The notes under the pieces were generated by a model. It searched no databases. It worked only from the letters and a program-made list of their open reading frames with translations, and was not told the origin of the DNA. Position numbers and translations under genes: made by a program. From Lagopus muta (lineage: Eukaryota; Chordata; Aves; Galliformes; Phasianidae), in assembly GCF_023343835.1 (NCBI RefSeq), contig NC_064442.1:19020501-19084500 (forward strand): a DNA stretch of 64,000 bases, in the 5' to 3' direction. Shown here piece by piece: positions 36,301 to 48,984 of this stretch (its first letter is position 1; every line of letters starts with the position of its first letter).

Positions 36301-39300
36301 TGCTTTCCAAGCAAGCCTGAAGCCTCAGTGGCCTGTCAGAGGCAGTACTGTTGTTTTTGCTGCCTCTGACCTTCAGGGTTCAGGCCGGGTCTGCCAGTTG
36401 CTGTCACAGTTCTCCATCCCTGTGTGCCTGCACACTGTAGTTTGCCTCCTGCATAGCTTCGGTATCTTCACCTGTTTTGGGTGAGAATTGAAATTATGTA
36501 AAAGAGCCCAGAGGAAATTATTTTGTGCAGAGCTGGGCTGAGGATGGGCTTGGCAGAGTTCTGCCTTAGTGGTCAGCAGTTTGTGCGTTAGTCTGTGCAG
36601 ATAGCATTGCTGTAGAGACAAATCCAATCCAGGATGGTTGGAACGTGCAGCCTCAACACAAGTGTGGAGCCCAGGGGCTTCATAGCGTTGCCTTGACCAG
36701 ACTGAAATGCCAACGATGCCTTGGCAGGGTGACAGCGCTCTGTAGCATATGGGACTTTGTGTACGGGAGCCTGGATTTCTAGTTCTAATTTGCTGTCCTT
36801 ATGTGCTTGCTTCAAACAGCTGGAAGAAGAGGAACAGGAGGACAAATTTGAGCTGACTGTAGGAGTGAGTGACCCGGAGAAAGTCGGTGAGTTGTGTATG
36901 GCTGGCAGGGGAGAGCTGAAACTGCCTTAACCTGAAATCAAATATGCTGTCCCAAGCTTTGGCACCTTCACTGGCAGCTGCGGAGCAATGAGAAGCACGA
37001 AGCTTTCTCTCTGTTGGAAGCGGGGACGAGAGCAGCTCAGCCAGCCAAAGGCAGCCCACAGGGAGCCCCTCTGATCCCAGCCAGCTCACGGCTTCTGGAG
37101 CTGGGGGTGCGCCGGCTTCTAATCAGCGCACTTCTGAGGGGCACTGGGGCAGAGTCTGACTTGTGAGGATGCGCTTTGCTTCAGCTACGAGGCGTAAACC
37201 CTCCTCTCCCCACATGAGCAGTTTCTGTGTTAGCTGGAGAAAAGGCTGGCTGTGACGTCCCAGAGCCAAACCACAGGCAGCCAGTCTGACTTGCGTCCTG
37301 TGGAAGGGCTGCCTCGTGTGCCGCACAGCCGCGGGCTGCAGCAGGGCGAGCAGTGCGTGGTGTGCATGGAGTTACTCCTGTGCTGTCAGCATAACAAGCG
37401 ACTGACCATCGGCGTTGGCTGCCTTGGGAAAGGCTGAGCAGCCAGGCTGGGGAAATGCGTGGTGGGCAGGGCTCCAGGCTTCTGCAGAAAGGTCTGAAGT
37501 CTGCGTGCGGACTCGGGGCTCAGATCAGAATCACCATCCCCTCTCCATGGTGTGCGAAGCTCAGGGGATTGCTGGAGCCACCAAAGCCTCCGGGTGATGG
37601 TGCAAAAGGCCAACCTTGTGCTAATGCCTTGGTTTTGCTTTCCGCAGGGGATGGCATGAATGCATACGTAGCCTACAAAGTATCAACACAGGTATGTCAA
37701 ACTCACCATTTTTTTCCCCAGTCTAAGGCAGCTGGGCTGGCCTTTCCTTTTCATGTCAAGCCAGTGGTGACCTAAATAGATGAGAGGCCTGAATCTACAA
37801 GGCTTCATGAGTTATAATCCAGCCTTAGAGATCAGAGGATGAGCCTAGCTCTGAAACAGGTTTGCATCTATTTGGAAGAAGACCTTTTCAGCTGATATCT
37901 GCTCAGCATTGGAATGAGCAGCAGGAATGTCACCTGCTATGGAGAGCCCCAGGTGCTGGCACTGTTCCTGGTGGTTCTGTGCTGGCAGTTCTTTCAGATT
38001 AAGCTCACCTGCACGCAACTCTTTCCAGCAAGTCTCTTGCCAGGACCTGTTCTCTGGGGCTAGTCACAAGACATCAAGCTTTCTGCAGCTGCTTCCCTGC
38101 TTTGGGACCGATCTCTGTGCTCTCTGAAAAGCCTTTCCTAGCTGTCTGTCCAGCAGCTGTTGGGCTGCAGGCACTGCATCTTGCAACGCCCAGCTGTGGG
38201 TGTGTGGCAGGGACTGGGAGGCTTGTTAGCTGCCAGCTTTGCTCTGCAGACACAGTCAAAAGCTGCTGATGGCCCCTGCAGCCTGGTGTGTGACCTGACA
38301 GCAGTGCCTGTTCCTGTGGGGAGCGGGGATGGTGGGATTAGGCAACAGGCAGGGCTTAGCAGGCAGCCCGCAGGCACAGCAGCTGCTGTGTCACTGGTAT
38401 TAATGCTGCTGTTCAGCCCTAGGAGAGCTGCTGGGAGAAGATTTGCTGAAAACCTGGGCCAAGGCTTGCTCAGTTTTTGGCCTGGCGTGTTCCTCAAATC
38501 CCACAGAGCCCAGGATGCCCCATTGCCACCCCCAGAAGTGATGGTGCACCGTGTGTGCATGGGCAAGCTTCCCTGGGTGAGTTTGATGTGAGTCTCATCT
38601 CTTCCCCCAGACGAGCATGCCGATGTTCAGGAGCAAGCAGTTCTCAGTGAAAAGGAGGTTCAGTGACTTTCTGGGTCTCTATGAGAAGTTGTTGGAGAAG
38701 CATGCCCAAAATGGGTTCATCGTGCCTCCACCGCCTGAGAAGAGTCTCATAGGTGAGTGGTGGAGGTGCAGAGTGCTGCTCTGGATCTGGTCCTTCTGGT
38801 TTGAGCTTTGTGCCCAAAAGATGGGTCTGCCTGCAACCTCCAAGCTGAGAGGGAAGCTGCAGAGCAGTAAGAGAAAGTAGGTGCGTAAAATAATCTGAGT
38901 TCTGTGACACAACTGAACTCTGTTGGCTCCCTGCTTGAAGCTCTGGGCATTAAGCCTTGTTAGAGTTGATGAGTGGCTCTGCATCCTCTTGGAGAAGAGT
39001 GAAATCGCTGCACTGTCACTGAATTGCTCTGTTTGCTTGAGTCCAGACCTCGTTCCGGTCTCGCGTGGCATTGCAGTGCCTCATTTCTGGATGTAGATTT
39101 CTGCTAGATGTAGATGTAAGCAGATGTTAATTTTCCAAGTAGCTCTTCTGATGCAAGGTCAGATTTCTCTCTCGTCACCCTGATAGCCTGTATGCTTTGT
39201 GACAGACCTTGCTACTTTGTGCATTCAGTTTGGGGCCACTCATTAATTGCACCTACCTTCTGTGCTAGGAATGACCAAAGTGAAAGTTGGGAAAGAAGAC

Positions 39301-42300
39301 TCCTCCTCTGCAGAGTTCCTAGAAAAGAGACGGGCTGCTCTAGAGAGGTACAGATCCCAACAGCTATCCCCTCATGCCTGAACCAAGCAAGGGACCTCAG
39401 AAAGGTCAGACTGGCTGCAGTCTTCTCCCTGTGTGAGAAAAGCAGTCTGCTTCCAGGCTTAGAGGGAACCTGGAGGCCACTGAAGAGTTGCAGCTGCAAG
39501 AGTTGACTCTAAAAGTATCTTCTGCTTCAAAAACTCTTGCTGGTGCTCATCCAAATCTGGCTGAACTCTGACAAGGCAGGGAGAAAACTGATCTGTCTCA
39601 GGAGCCCAAAAATCTGGATGCTAAGTAGTGGTTCAAACAGTGCAGATCAGGTGAGAAACAATTCCCTCTCTTTAACTGGCACCTTTAACTATGCAGACAC
39701 CAGTGGCCTTCGCTCTGCCACCCCTGCTAACTGCTGTAGTTGGCACCAGTATGCCAATAACCTCCAGCTTCAGCCTCTGAAGCGTCATCACAGAGGAATG
39801 TAAGACTGAATCTTCATCAGTTACTGTATCAAGTAACCTTGGTGTGTAGTGAGTATCGGTGCAGGTGCAAACTTGTCTCACTGGAGTCCCCAGGGAGGGA
39901 GGACTCTTGGTGGGAGGATGAGAACATCTGGCTGGGTCTGACTTCAGCTGCTGTTTCTGAGCAAACAAGTGTGTCGCAGCTGACTCGTGTGTGCTGCAGC
40001 TCACCAAGGTGGCTTGGAGCCAGGCTTCAGCAGAGGTAACTTGTACTGTGTGTTCTTCTCCCCAGGTACCTACAGAGAGTTGTCAGCCATCCAACCATGT
40101 TGCAGGACCCGGATGTTAGGGAGTTCTTGGAAAAGGAGGAGGTCAGTAGGGTGGACTGAGGTGGCTGCGAGTCCCTGGGGGTGCAGAGGAAGTTAAGGGG
40201 GCATGGTGCTTCAGAGCTTGGTGAGATGCTCTTGGTGCATATCTAAGCACCGTGTGCTGATAACGAGCCGTGGCCAAGCTTGCTGACACCACAGTGGGGG
40301 CACACATTTCGAGCAGGGGTTGTGTTTATTCTGAAATCCATGATGAGAGTGCAGCCTGCTGTCTGGAGGTAAGGGGGGGACTGGAGCCCGATGCCCAAAT
40401 GATACAGAAGTGCTGACTGTCTGCCTGCCTGTGTGGCCAGTGTGGTCCCTGCACCTGCGAGGAGAATGTGACGGTGCAAATCTTATCATCTGCCTAATGC
40501 TGTGCCAGAAGGCTTTGCTGTAGGAACAGACTTCGTGGAAGCACACCAGGACACTGGTGTTATCGACACTGCTCTCACAGCGACCCTTATCTCCTGGCAA
40601 AACAAACTTTTCTGTCTCTCTATAGCTGCCAAGAGCAATAGGCACCCAGGCCCTGAGTGGAGCAGGAATACTGAAGATGTTCAACAAAGCGACCGACGCT
40701 GTCAGCAAAATGACCATTAAGATGAATGAATCAGACATCGTAAGTGTGCCGGTGTCTCCGGGCCGTCCTTGTCCTTGCTGCACCTTCCCACCAGCTCACG
40801 TTTTTGGGGAGGGGTGCATGGGCAGCTCTGCAGCTGTGCAGATAATGTAGGAAGCAACTCTGGGTCTGTCCATTTCAGTGGTTCGAGGAGAAGCTGCAGG
40901 AGGTGGAGTGTGAGGAGCAGCGGCTGCGGAAGCTGCATGCTGTTGTAGAAACGCTAGTGAACCACAGGAAAGGTAACGGGCTGGGTTCTGCTTGCTTGGA
41001 CTGTAAGAGTTAAGCCTTGTGAGAAGATACAGCAGTGCTTTCTTGCTCTTTGCTTCTTTGTCCTGGGAGACAGAAGTAAAAATGATAATGCCACAGTTTC
41101 TGTCCGGTGGTACAGACTTAGGATGTGAGCCTGGCGGCTGAAAGCTGCTGTAATGAACCAGACCAGAGCTGATCTTGTTACTAATGCTACGCTGTCCTCT
41201 GCCAGGGAGCAGGAATGTTTCCCTTTGCATGTTTTGGCTGACATCTGCAAACTTGTGCCTGTCCTCCCACTGCTGTTTCCCTCTTCCTGGCGGGGGTTCT
41301 CCGTGTCTCATAGAAGCCACCAGCTCTCAGGTGGCATTGGCTCTGCTAGCTGATGTCTCTTGGGGCTACAGAAAAGCAGCTCCCGGGGCTGAACTGTAGG
41401 CCAGGGCTTTCTTTGTGTAGCACCCGGTGTAGCAAAGCCCACAGCTGACTCTCTTATTCCATTCACTAGAGCTAGCATTGAATACAGCACAGTTTGCAAA
41501 GAGTCTGGCCATGCTGGGGAGCTCTGAGGACAACACGGCCCTGTCCCGAGCACTGTCCCAGCTGGCTGAGGTGGAAGAGAAGATTGAACAGCTGCACCAG
41601 GAACAGGCTAACAATGACTTCTTCGTCCTGGCTGAGCTCCTGGGAGACTACATCCGCCTCCTCTCAGTTGTAAGGGTAAGCACTCCTCTAGGGCAATCCT
41701 CAGAGCCAACCTCCAGGGCAGAACCACTGGTCTTAGCATAGATCTTAGGCTGAGGTGTGCCAGGAGGTAGCTGGTCCTGTGAGTGCAAGCAGAGAGAATG
41801 GCATCACTGGTCTTTCTGAGCAGAAAGCAAACTTGCAGCTGGATCAGGAACATAGGGTAGGTGAGATCTGGCTGAGCTCTTGTTCTCCAGAGGGAATATG
41901 GGTCAAGTTCATGGCTTATAGGTGGTCTCAGCCCCTCCAGGGGAGAAGGCTGCAGCTGCTGCAGAGGTTGTAAGCTGGTAATCTCTCATCTGTGTTGTAA
42001 GTAGACTGGGTCTTGAAGTCTGCCTGCCTGATATGCAGGCTTCTGTGCCAGAGGCTGGATAAAACAAGTTCCAGGTGACTTCCCAGTCAGGCAGGCCGAC
42101 TTGTTCCTGCCCTAGTTGGAGACTACAGAGGCCAAAATGCAGCCTGCTTGGCATGGGGAGATATGATGAGTGCTGCAGAGGACCAAGACCACTGATAGTG
42201 CTGGAGGTAGGCATGTTCTTGGGAGAAGCTATAATGTTGCCTCAGCCTTTGCCTGCCTCTCGGCTGCTCTGTCCTTCTGGCCAGGCTGCCACATCTGCTT

Positions 42301-43682
42301 TCTGCTCTTCTAGCTCTTCCCCACTATCTGGCTGGATGCATTCAGAAGTGTGATAGCTCTTCCTTGCCTGGGCTGGTGGCTCACAAAAATACTGTCTGGC
42401 AGGTGTTGGAGTGCTTTGCTGTGACTTGTGGTCACTGCTGTGCAAGAGAGGCAGTGTGGAGCTAGCAAAGGTGTTTCCTTGCAATGGCTGTTCTTGATGG
42501 AAGGAATAAACTGAGCCCTGTACTGAGGGAGGCCTCAGAGCTGCCCTTTCCCTGGTAGAGCAGCGGGCAAGACGCTCCATATTCTGGCTTGTGCTGCCAC
42601 TGTGGTTCCCTCATGTGGCCTCAGGTGCAGCCATCAGCGAGGTGGCAGAGGGCGCAGCCCCATGCTTGTCTCACTGGAATGTGCCAGCCCAGCCTCTGCT
42701 TCTTCCTTTCAGGGAGCTTTTGACCAACGTATGAAGACCTGGCAGCGGTGGCAGGATGCCCAGACCATGCTGCAGAAGAAGAGGGAGATGGAGGCCAGGC
42801 TGCTGTGGGCCAACAAACCTGACAAGCTGCAGCAGGCCAAGGAGGAGATCTCAGAGGTGAGGCGTGCTGTGGCCCCTTGAGTTTGAGCAGTCGGGTTTGC
42901 GAAACCACTCAGACAATGAGCAAAAAGCTTTGCAGCCCTGGAAACTGCACGCTTCCTCTTTCTGCAGTGGGAGTCTCGTGTGACGCAGTATGAAAGGGAC
43001 TTTGAACGGATTTCTGCTGTGATCCGCAAGGAAGTGATACGGTTTGAGGTAGGTCAGCCCCAGCCATCAGCAGGCAGCTCTCCCAGCAGTTGGTGATATT
43101 TGCAAATGCAGAAGTGTTCGAATGGGGCATCGGCGCTGCAGAAGGGGGGTTTTGGCTGAAGGGGGGTTTTCTGCTCAAAGCACGCAGGCCTGCAGCGATC
43201 CTCCAAACCATCAGGATCTAGCCCGTGTTTAGGCCTCCCCACGAAGACGTGAGGGTTTTAGTGGTTGCTGCAGCTTTGTGCTCACTTCTGCAACCGTGTC
43301 TTGCAGAAAGAGAAATCCAAGGACTTCAGAAACCATGTGACAAAGTACCTGGAGACGTTACTGAACTCTCAGCAGCAGGTGAGTGCCCTCTGCCAGCCCT
43401 CCTACGCATCCTGGAGCTCAGCCTGAGTCCACAGTGGGGGAGTGCTGCTAATGAGTGAGCTGCTCGTTAAGCATTGTACCCCAGGAGATGCCTCGGCAGA
43501 GCTGTGTGTTGGAAGAGGCAAAAGCTCCTCCTCCCCCCCAAAAAACCCTTTTGAGTCTGCTGAATTTAAAGTTCATTCACGATGCACTTGAGCTGTGCTG
43601 GCTCCTGACTCTTTTCTCCTCCTCTCCACAGCTGGTGAAGTACTGGGAAGCATTCTTACCTGAAGCCAAGGCCATTTCTTAA
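33367..43682 (+). CDS. SNX1: SNX1, sorting nexin 1
   Basis: SNX1 is a membrane-bending subunit of the retromer-linked SNX-BAR coat, acting in endosome-to-Golgi sorting. Exons: 33367-33501, 34478-34580, 35470-35606, 36820-36886, 37648-37691, 38611-38752, 39269-39347, 40066-40141, 40626-40739, 40879-40972, 41470-41675, 42713-42856, 42968-43048, 43307-43378, 43632-43682. Phases agree and give 514 residues (human 522, also 15 exons). The N-terminus is disordered and acidic ([12 protein letters not shown]). A PX domain spans about residues 134-260, with the phosphoinositide-site motif KRRFSDF at about 176-182 and the PPPPEK loop. The BAR domain (about 300-510) is helical and rich in charged residues, including [16 protein letters not shown], and ends [13 protein letters not shown] as in mammals. 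Exon 8 has a GTCAGT donor. A CpG promoter with ETS sites precedes it; AATAAA is at 44012-44017. Confidence 0.98.
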
Positions 43683-44011
43683 CTGGACCAAGCCAGCGAG
43701 CATACCTGAACTTTGCCTTTTTATACACTATACCTCTTTTACACGTGAACGAACCCTAGTTAAACACTTGAGCGCTGGTAGAGGTTTAACCCCCAAACGA
43801 GCAGCTTACAAGCCAGTAACTCTTCTAACTGTATATTTTTCATTTAGCAACATATATTTTCTTACTGAAGAGAAATGAGTTTCCTGCTTTCCAGCCAGCC
43901 CTGAGTAGGTGAAGAGCAAAGGGGGTTAACGACACTATAATGTATATTTTTCAGGCTGGGTTTTAAGGCTCTTACGACTATCTTACTCCTGCAGTGCCAT
44001 TACGACTATGT

Positions 44012-44017
44012 AATAAA
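44012..44017 (+). other. SNX1: SNX1 poly(A) signal
   Basis: AATAAA lies 330 bases after the stop, at the end of a U-rich 3'UTR that also has two TATATTTTTC-like stretches, and is followed by GTGTGGTGTTGG-type GU-rich sequence. Confidence 0.85.
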
Positions 44018-44530
44018 ACTTGTATCAGGGCAGCCAGGCGTGTGGTGTTGGGGGAGAGGGCAGGGAGGGGCCAGGGCTGCTGGGAAGAGGCTGCAGGGAT
44101 GCGAGGGAGGTGGTGCTGCCTCCGGCTTTGTGCTTTGTGACCGTGGGCCCCGTGACCTTGGCACAACCCAGCCACCTGTCCCGGCTGTTGATTAAGCCCT
44201 GACTCTCACCAGGGCCCGGCTGCTGTTTTTAGGCTCTGAGCTCAGCCCGGGGCTGGAGCTGCTCTGCAGGAGGCTGCGATGCTCCCCCGTCCCTGTGATA
44301 ACAGGCTGCCTCAGCGCTGGCTCTGGGGCTGCAGCAGCGCTGATCAAAACTGATACTGAGTCTTACAGGCGACGGAAAGAAAAGGGAAAAGCGCGCTTGT
44401 GCTGACTTCCCACTTTCCTTTCCTCTTATCCCTGTGCTACCTTCGGGCTGCAGAGCACCAAGGCTCTCCCAGTCCCCAGCAGCCGGGGCAGGACGGGGTG
44501 GCCATCCGGTGCTGGCAGCGGGGGCGGGCG
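44018..44530. other. SNX1-SNX22 intergenic region
   Basis: About 0.5 kb, GC-rich, without a CpG island as strong as those of neighbours. No coding sequence or repeat was recognised. The SNX22 promoter must lie here. Confidence 0.55.
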
Positions 44531-45705
44531 ATGATCATAGTCTCCATCCCTGCGGCGGAGCCAGAGGTGACGGCGCGCAGCCCTGAGAAGGCACACACGG
44601 TGAGGGGCGTTGGGGGGGGTCCCTGCCTGCCCTGGGATGGTGCCTGTCCCCAAGGGTCCCCACCTATTCCTGGGGACAGCGGTCCCTTTTTGCCCCGTGT
44701 GGTGGTCGTGGTGGTCCCACATTCTCCAGGCGCTTTGCTGACCCTGATGAAGGGGCGGGGGGGGGGGTGGGGGAGGGAGGGGCAACGTGTTGGTCCCTGC
44801 AACCCCGTCTCCCGCCCTGCCCTGGGGGCCCCTGTGTGCCCATTGGGCAGTTTGGGGCTCCTGCCCCGGGAGGATGAGGGTGAGGATGAGGAGGTGCAGG
44901 TGTTCCTGGTGGAGGTGCTGTGCAATGGCCGGCGGCACACGGTGGCGAAGCGTTACAGCGAGTTCCAGGCGCTGCACAAGCGGGTGAGGACCTGGTGCCG
45001 GAAGGGGTGGGGTCTGCAGCCAGGGACCTTCCCTGGGGACCCACAGTGGCAGCCAAGGCACCCACACCACCTGCTCTGCTCCAGATCAAGAAGAGCTGCA
45101 AGGTACCCGACTTCCCCCCGCGGCGAGTCCCCAACTGGGTGCCCAAAGTGCTGGAGCAGCGCCGGCAGGGCCTGGAGCTCTACATCCAGGTGAGACACAG
45201 GGGGCTGGCGGTGGCATCTGTACCCCAGCTGTGCCCACACCCCCCCTGTCCCAACTCCAGGGCGTCCTGTGCCACAATGAGGAACTGCCCCAGGATGTGC
45301 TGGACTTCCTGAAGGTGCGGCGCTGCCAGCAGGAGCCCAAGGGCTGCAGCCCTGTGTGAGTCTGCAGGGTTCCCCAGGGGTTGGGAGCCAAACAGGGGCT
45401 GCTGGGCACTGACATCCCTCTCCTTCCATAGTGTCAGCCACTCGCCCTCCCAGCGGCCCGTCCTTGGCTTCCACACTGATCCCTATGCATGGCCACCAGC
45501 CATGGGTAAGGAGCAGGATGTGAGTGGCCCTGCAGTCCCCCTGTGCGTTGCCCTCTGAGATGCTGGGCTTCACAAAGCTGCACTCACGCCTCTCCCTGCA
45601 GATGTGCTCCCCAACACCGTGCTGAGCGGGGTGCTGCACGGCTTCTATACCCCATGGCACTGCCCACCCTGCACAGCTGTGCCCCGGGGGCAACTGGGCT
45701 CCTGA
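44531..45705 (+). CDS. SNX22: SNX22, sorting nexin 22
   Basis: A small PX-domain protein that binds phosphoinositides (PtdIns3P in human), probably on endosomes. Exons: 44531-44599, 44900-44983, 45085-45189, 45261-45355, 45432-45505, 45602-45705; phases agree and give 176 residues (human 193). The start [20 protein letters not shown] resembles human MLEVHIPSVGPEAEG. The PX core shows [19 protein letters not shown], the Arg-Tyr-Ser of the lipid pocket, then [17 protein letters not shown] and [13 protein letters not shown]. The tail has [13 protein letters not shown] and [10 protein letters not shown], as in human. The exon 2 acceptor GGTGCAG follows a purine-rich stretch and is weak; it was chosen because it gives an ungapped match. 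A start at 44876 would add [15 protein letters not shown] at 45941-45946. Confidence 0.92.
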
Positions 45706-45940
45706 GCAGCCCCACCACCTCCAGCAGTGGTGTCACACCAAGGATCCTGGCAGTAAAACCTTCCACGGGAGGGGGGCAAAGCCCTGCTGGGAGCTGCGGT
45801 GGCATTTCTCTAACACCACATGCCTTGGTTTGGAGAGCTGGAGCTCTGCCAGCCACCGCCCTGCAATGGCATTGCTGTAGGAGTCCCTGCAGGCAGAACC
45901 CTAACTGGAAAAAAACCCCTCGGTGTTTGGGCTTTGGAAC

Positions 45941-45946
45941 AATAAA
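45941..45946 (+). other. SNX22: SNX22 poly(A) signal
   Basis: AATAAA lies 236 bases after the stop codon, followed by CTGTGGCTGTGCTG, a GU-rich downstream element. It faces the PPIB signal on the other strand 157 bases further on. Confidence 0.85.
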
Positions 45947-46102
45947 CCACTGTGGCTGTGCTGCCCAAAGCTGGCTCTGTGTTTCTGCCAAGAAAACATA
46001 GGGCTAGCGTGGAGGCTGATCTGAGACAGGCGAGGGGCGAGGAGGGCTGACCCCTCAAGAGAGCAGAGCACAGGCAAGTTTATAAAAAACACATTGGTCA
46101 CA

Positions 46103-46108
46103 TTTATT
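46103..46108 (-). other. PPIB: PPIB poly(A) signal
   Basis: The plus strand TTTATT gives AATAAA on the minus strand, about 220 bases after the PPIB stop. Confidence 0.85.
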
Positions 46109-46327
46109 GGTGCATGTGCTTCTTACAAAAGTGTTGGACAGTGGAGCAGGGCTCCATCTTGCCCCCAGGGAGGTGGCAGGGGCTGGGAATGGGGCCTCAG
46201 TAACCACACCCCGGGATGCCACTGGGGACGGTGGGGAATGCACATGGGGCAGAAGGGCAGCCTGCAGCCCGTGGAGGCCGGTCTCTGCGGCACGGGGCCC
46301 CCTGCAGCTCCAGCCCGCTGGGACGGG

Positions 46328-47358
<1,031 letters not shown>

Positions 47359-47406
47359 CCTCCGCCGCTCGCAGCCCGGCCGCAGCGCCCGCCGCGCCGC
47401 CTGCAT

Positions 47407-47914
47407 CCGGCCCCTCCCCGCCGCCCCCCCCCGGCAGAGGTGGTGCGATCCGGCCCCTCCGCGCTCAACGCCCGGGCGCGACCAACGGCGGCGGGAGGCG
47501 GGGGGCGCTGCGGATCCGTAGGGCGGCCGCCACGTCGCCTGGCGGAGGCGCAGCCAATAGGCAGCGGGCACGGGGCGCGGCGGCCGCGAGGCGGGGGGGC
47601 GGGCTCGGGGCAGCTACGGCCAATGGGAGCGGGCGGAAGTCGGGGCGGGATCCCCGGGTGGCCGGCGCCGTTCTGCTCTCGGCTGCCCTCGGCGCTCAGT
47701 GCGCGCAGTCGCGGCCCCGGCACGGCGTTACGTAGCGGGATTGCGCTGCGTGCCCCGACCCGGTCGTTTGTCACCAGAAACAACTGCTGACGGAAACGCC
47801 TGGTGGCGGCCTGCTGCCCGGCTAGGGAAGGAAGCGTTGCAGTCCCAGCACGGCGGGATGGAAGGGCCTTCACAGCCGCACGGCTCCAGCCCTGCCGCGG
47901 GCTGCCCGGGGCCA
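47407..47914. other. PPIB: PPIB CpG-island promoter
   Basis: GC- and CpG-rich sequence with CCAAT boxes at 47554-47558 and 47620-47624. Long open frames on both strands reflect base composition; no other gene is recognised. Confidence 0.65.
47554..47572 (+). promoter_or_regulatory. PPIB: ERSE-like element upstream of PPIB
   Basis: CCAAT (47554-47558), nine bases, then GCACG (47568-47572) differ by one base from the ER stress response element CCAAT-N9-CCACG bound by NF-Y with ATF6. It is on the strand opposite to the gene, about 200 bases upstream of the ATG. A separate ACGTGG core lies close by (47530-47535). Confidence 0.35.
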
Positions 47915-48760
47915 CCCGTGTCCTGGTCGCCTCCAGGGATGGGGCACCCGCAGCTCTGGGCAGCAGTGCCAGCGCCTCGCCGCCTCTGTGCCCGCAGTGT
48001 TCTCCTCACACCTCACCTCAGTGTCCTCTGTTAGTTTAAAGCTGTTCCCGCTCGTCCCATCTGTTGCTGTCTGCCATGCGCACAAGGCCGCTCTCTTTCC
48101 TGTTTTGAGCTCCCCTCAAGTCCTGGAAGGCCGCACTGAGGTCTCCCCGCAGCCTTCTCTTGCCCAGGCTGAACACCCCCAGCTCCTCAGCCGTCTCCAT
48201 AGCAGAGGTGCTGCAGCCCTGGCAGCATCTCCGTGCCTCCTCTGCCCCGCTCCAGCAGCTCCGCACCCTTCCTGCGCCGGGGGCCCCAGGCCTGGGCGCA
48301 GCACCGCAGCTGGGGCCTCACGAGGGCAGAGCAGAGGGGACGGTCCCCTCCCTGCCGCTGCCACCCCTCTGTTGGTGCGGCCCAGGATGCCGGTGGCTTT
48401 CCAGCCCCCAATGGACGCTGCTGCCTCGTCTGTGGCTTTCATCCACCAGAGCCACGGAGTCCTTCTCCGCAGCGCTGCTCTCGTGAGACCTTCTCCCATC
48501 TGTGCTCACAGCTGGGATTGCCCTGACCCAAGTGCGGCACCCCGGCTTGGCCTTGTTGAACCTCCCTGGGTTCACGCAGTCCCGCTCTGTGAGCCCGCCC
48601 AGCTCCCTCTGGATGGCATTCCTTCCTCCTGTCGTATCCAGCGCAGCGCTCGGCTCAGTGCCATCAGCAAACTGATGAGGGTGCACTCGGTGCCATCATC
48701 TGTGTCAATGATGAGGATGTACAAGAGTGCCAGTCCCAAGATGGATCCCTGGCTAAGGTG
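47915..48760 (-). mobile_element. CR1 LINE fragment, about 0.85 kb
   Basis: The plus strand reads as the reverse complement of a CR1 3' half, in order: CTCCAGGGATGGGGCACCC, GTCCTGGAAGGCCGCACTGA, GAGGTCTCCCCGCAGCCTTC, GGCCTTGTTGAACCTC, CTCCCTCTGGATGGCATTCC and TGAGGGTGCACTCGG, so the element is colinear and sense on the minus strand. It is 5' truncated and moderately diverged. It fills most of the gap between PPIB and the CSNK1G1 3' end, in the same orientation as both. Confidence 0.9.
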
Positions 48761-48984
48761 GGAATGTAGGGGCACAGAGAGAAAAGAAATGGGTGCCACC
48801 ACTGCTGTGAGACTGAGCTGCCCGTGGCTTTGAAGCACAAAGCATTAGGAAGGTCCAGTGAGAAGGGAGGGTTATCAAGAGAGCCCAAGAGAAGCAGAGG
48901 GAAAGGAAACATTATCTAAGCAAGCAGTGTTTCTGGTGAGGAGGAAATAAGCACATCTGTTCATGGAGAACAATGCAGCAGTGC

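Noticed and set aside
42020-42110. Imperfect inverted repeat (GCCTGCCTGA and TCAGGCAGGC) in an SNX1 intron
   Set aside because: Arms are about ten bases with a loop over 50 bases; no mobile-element ends or conserved hairpin features.
44399-45193. 264-codon plus-strand frame as one SNX22 exon
   Set aside because: It reads through introns of SNX22; the PX segments match the family only after splicing, and its upstream start is not ATG.
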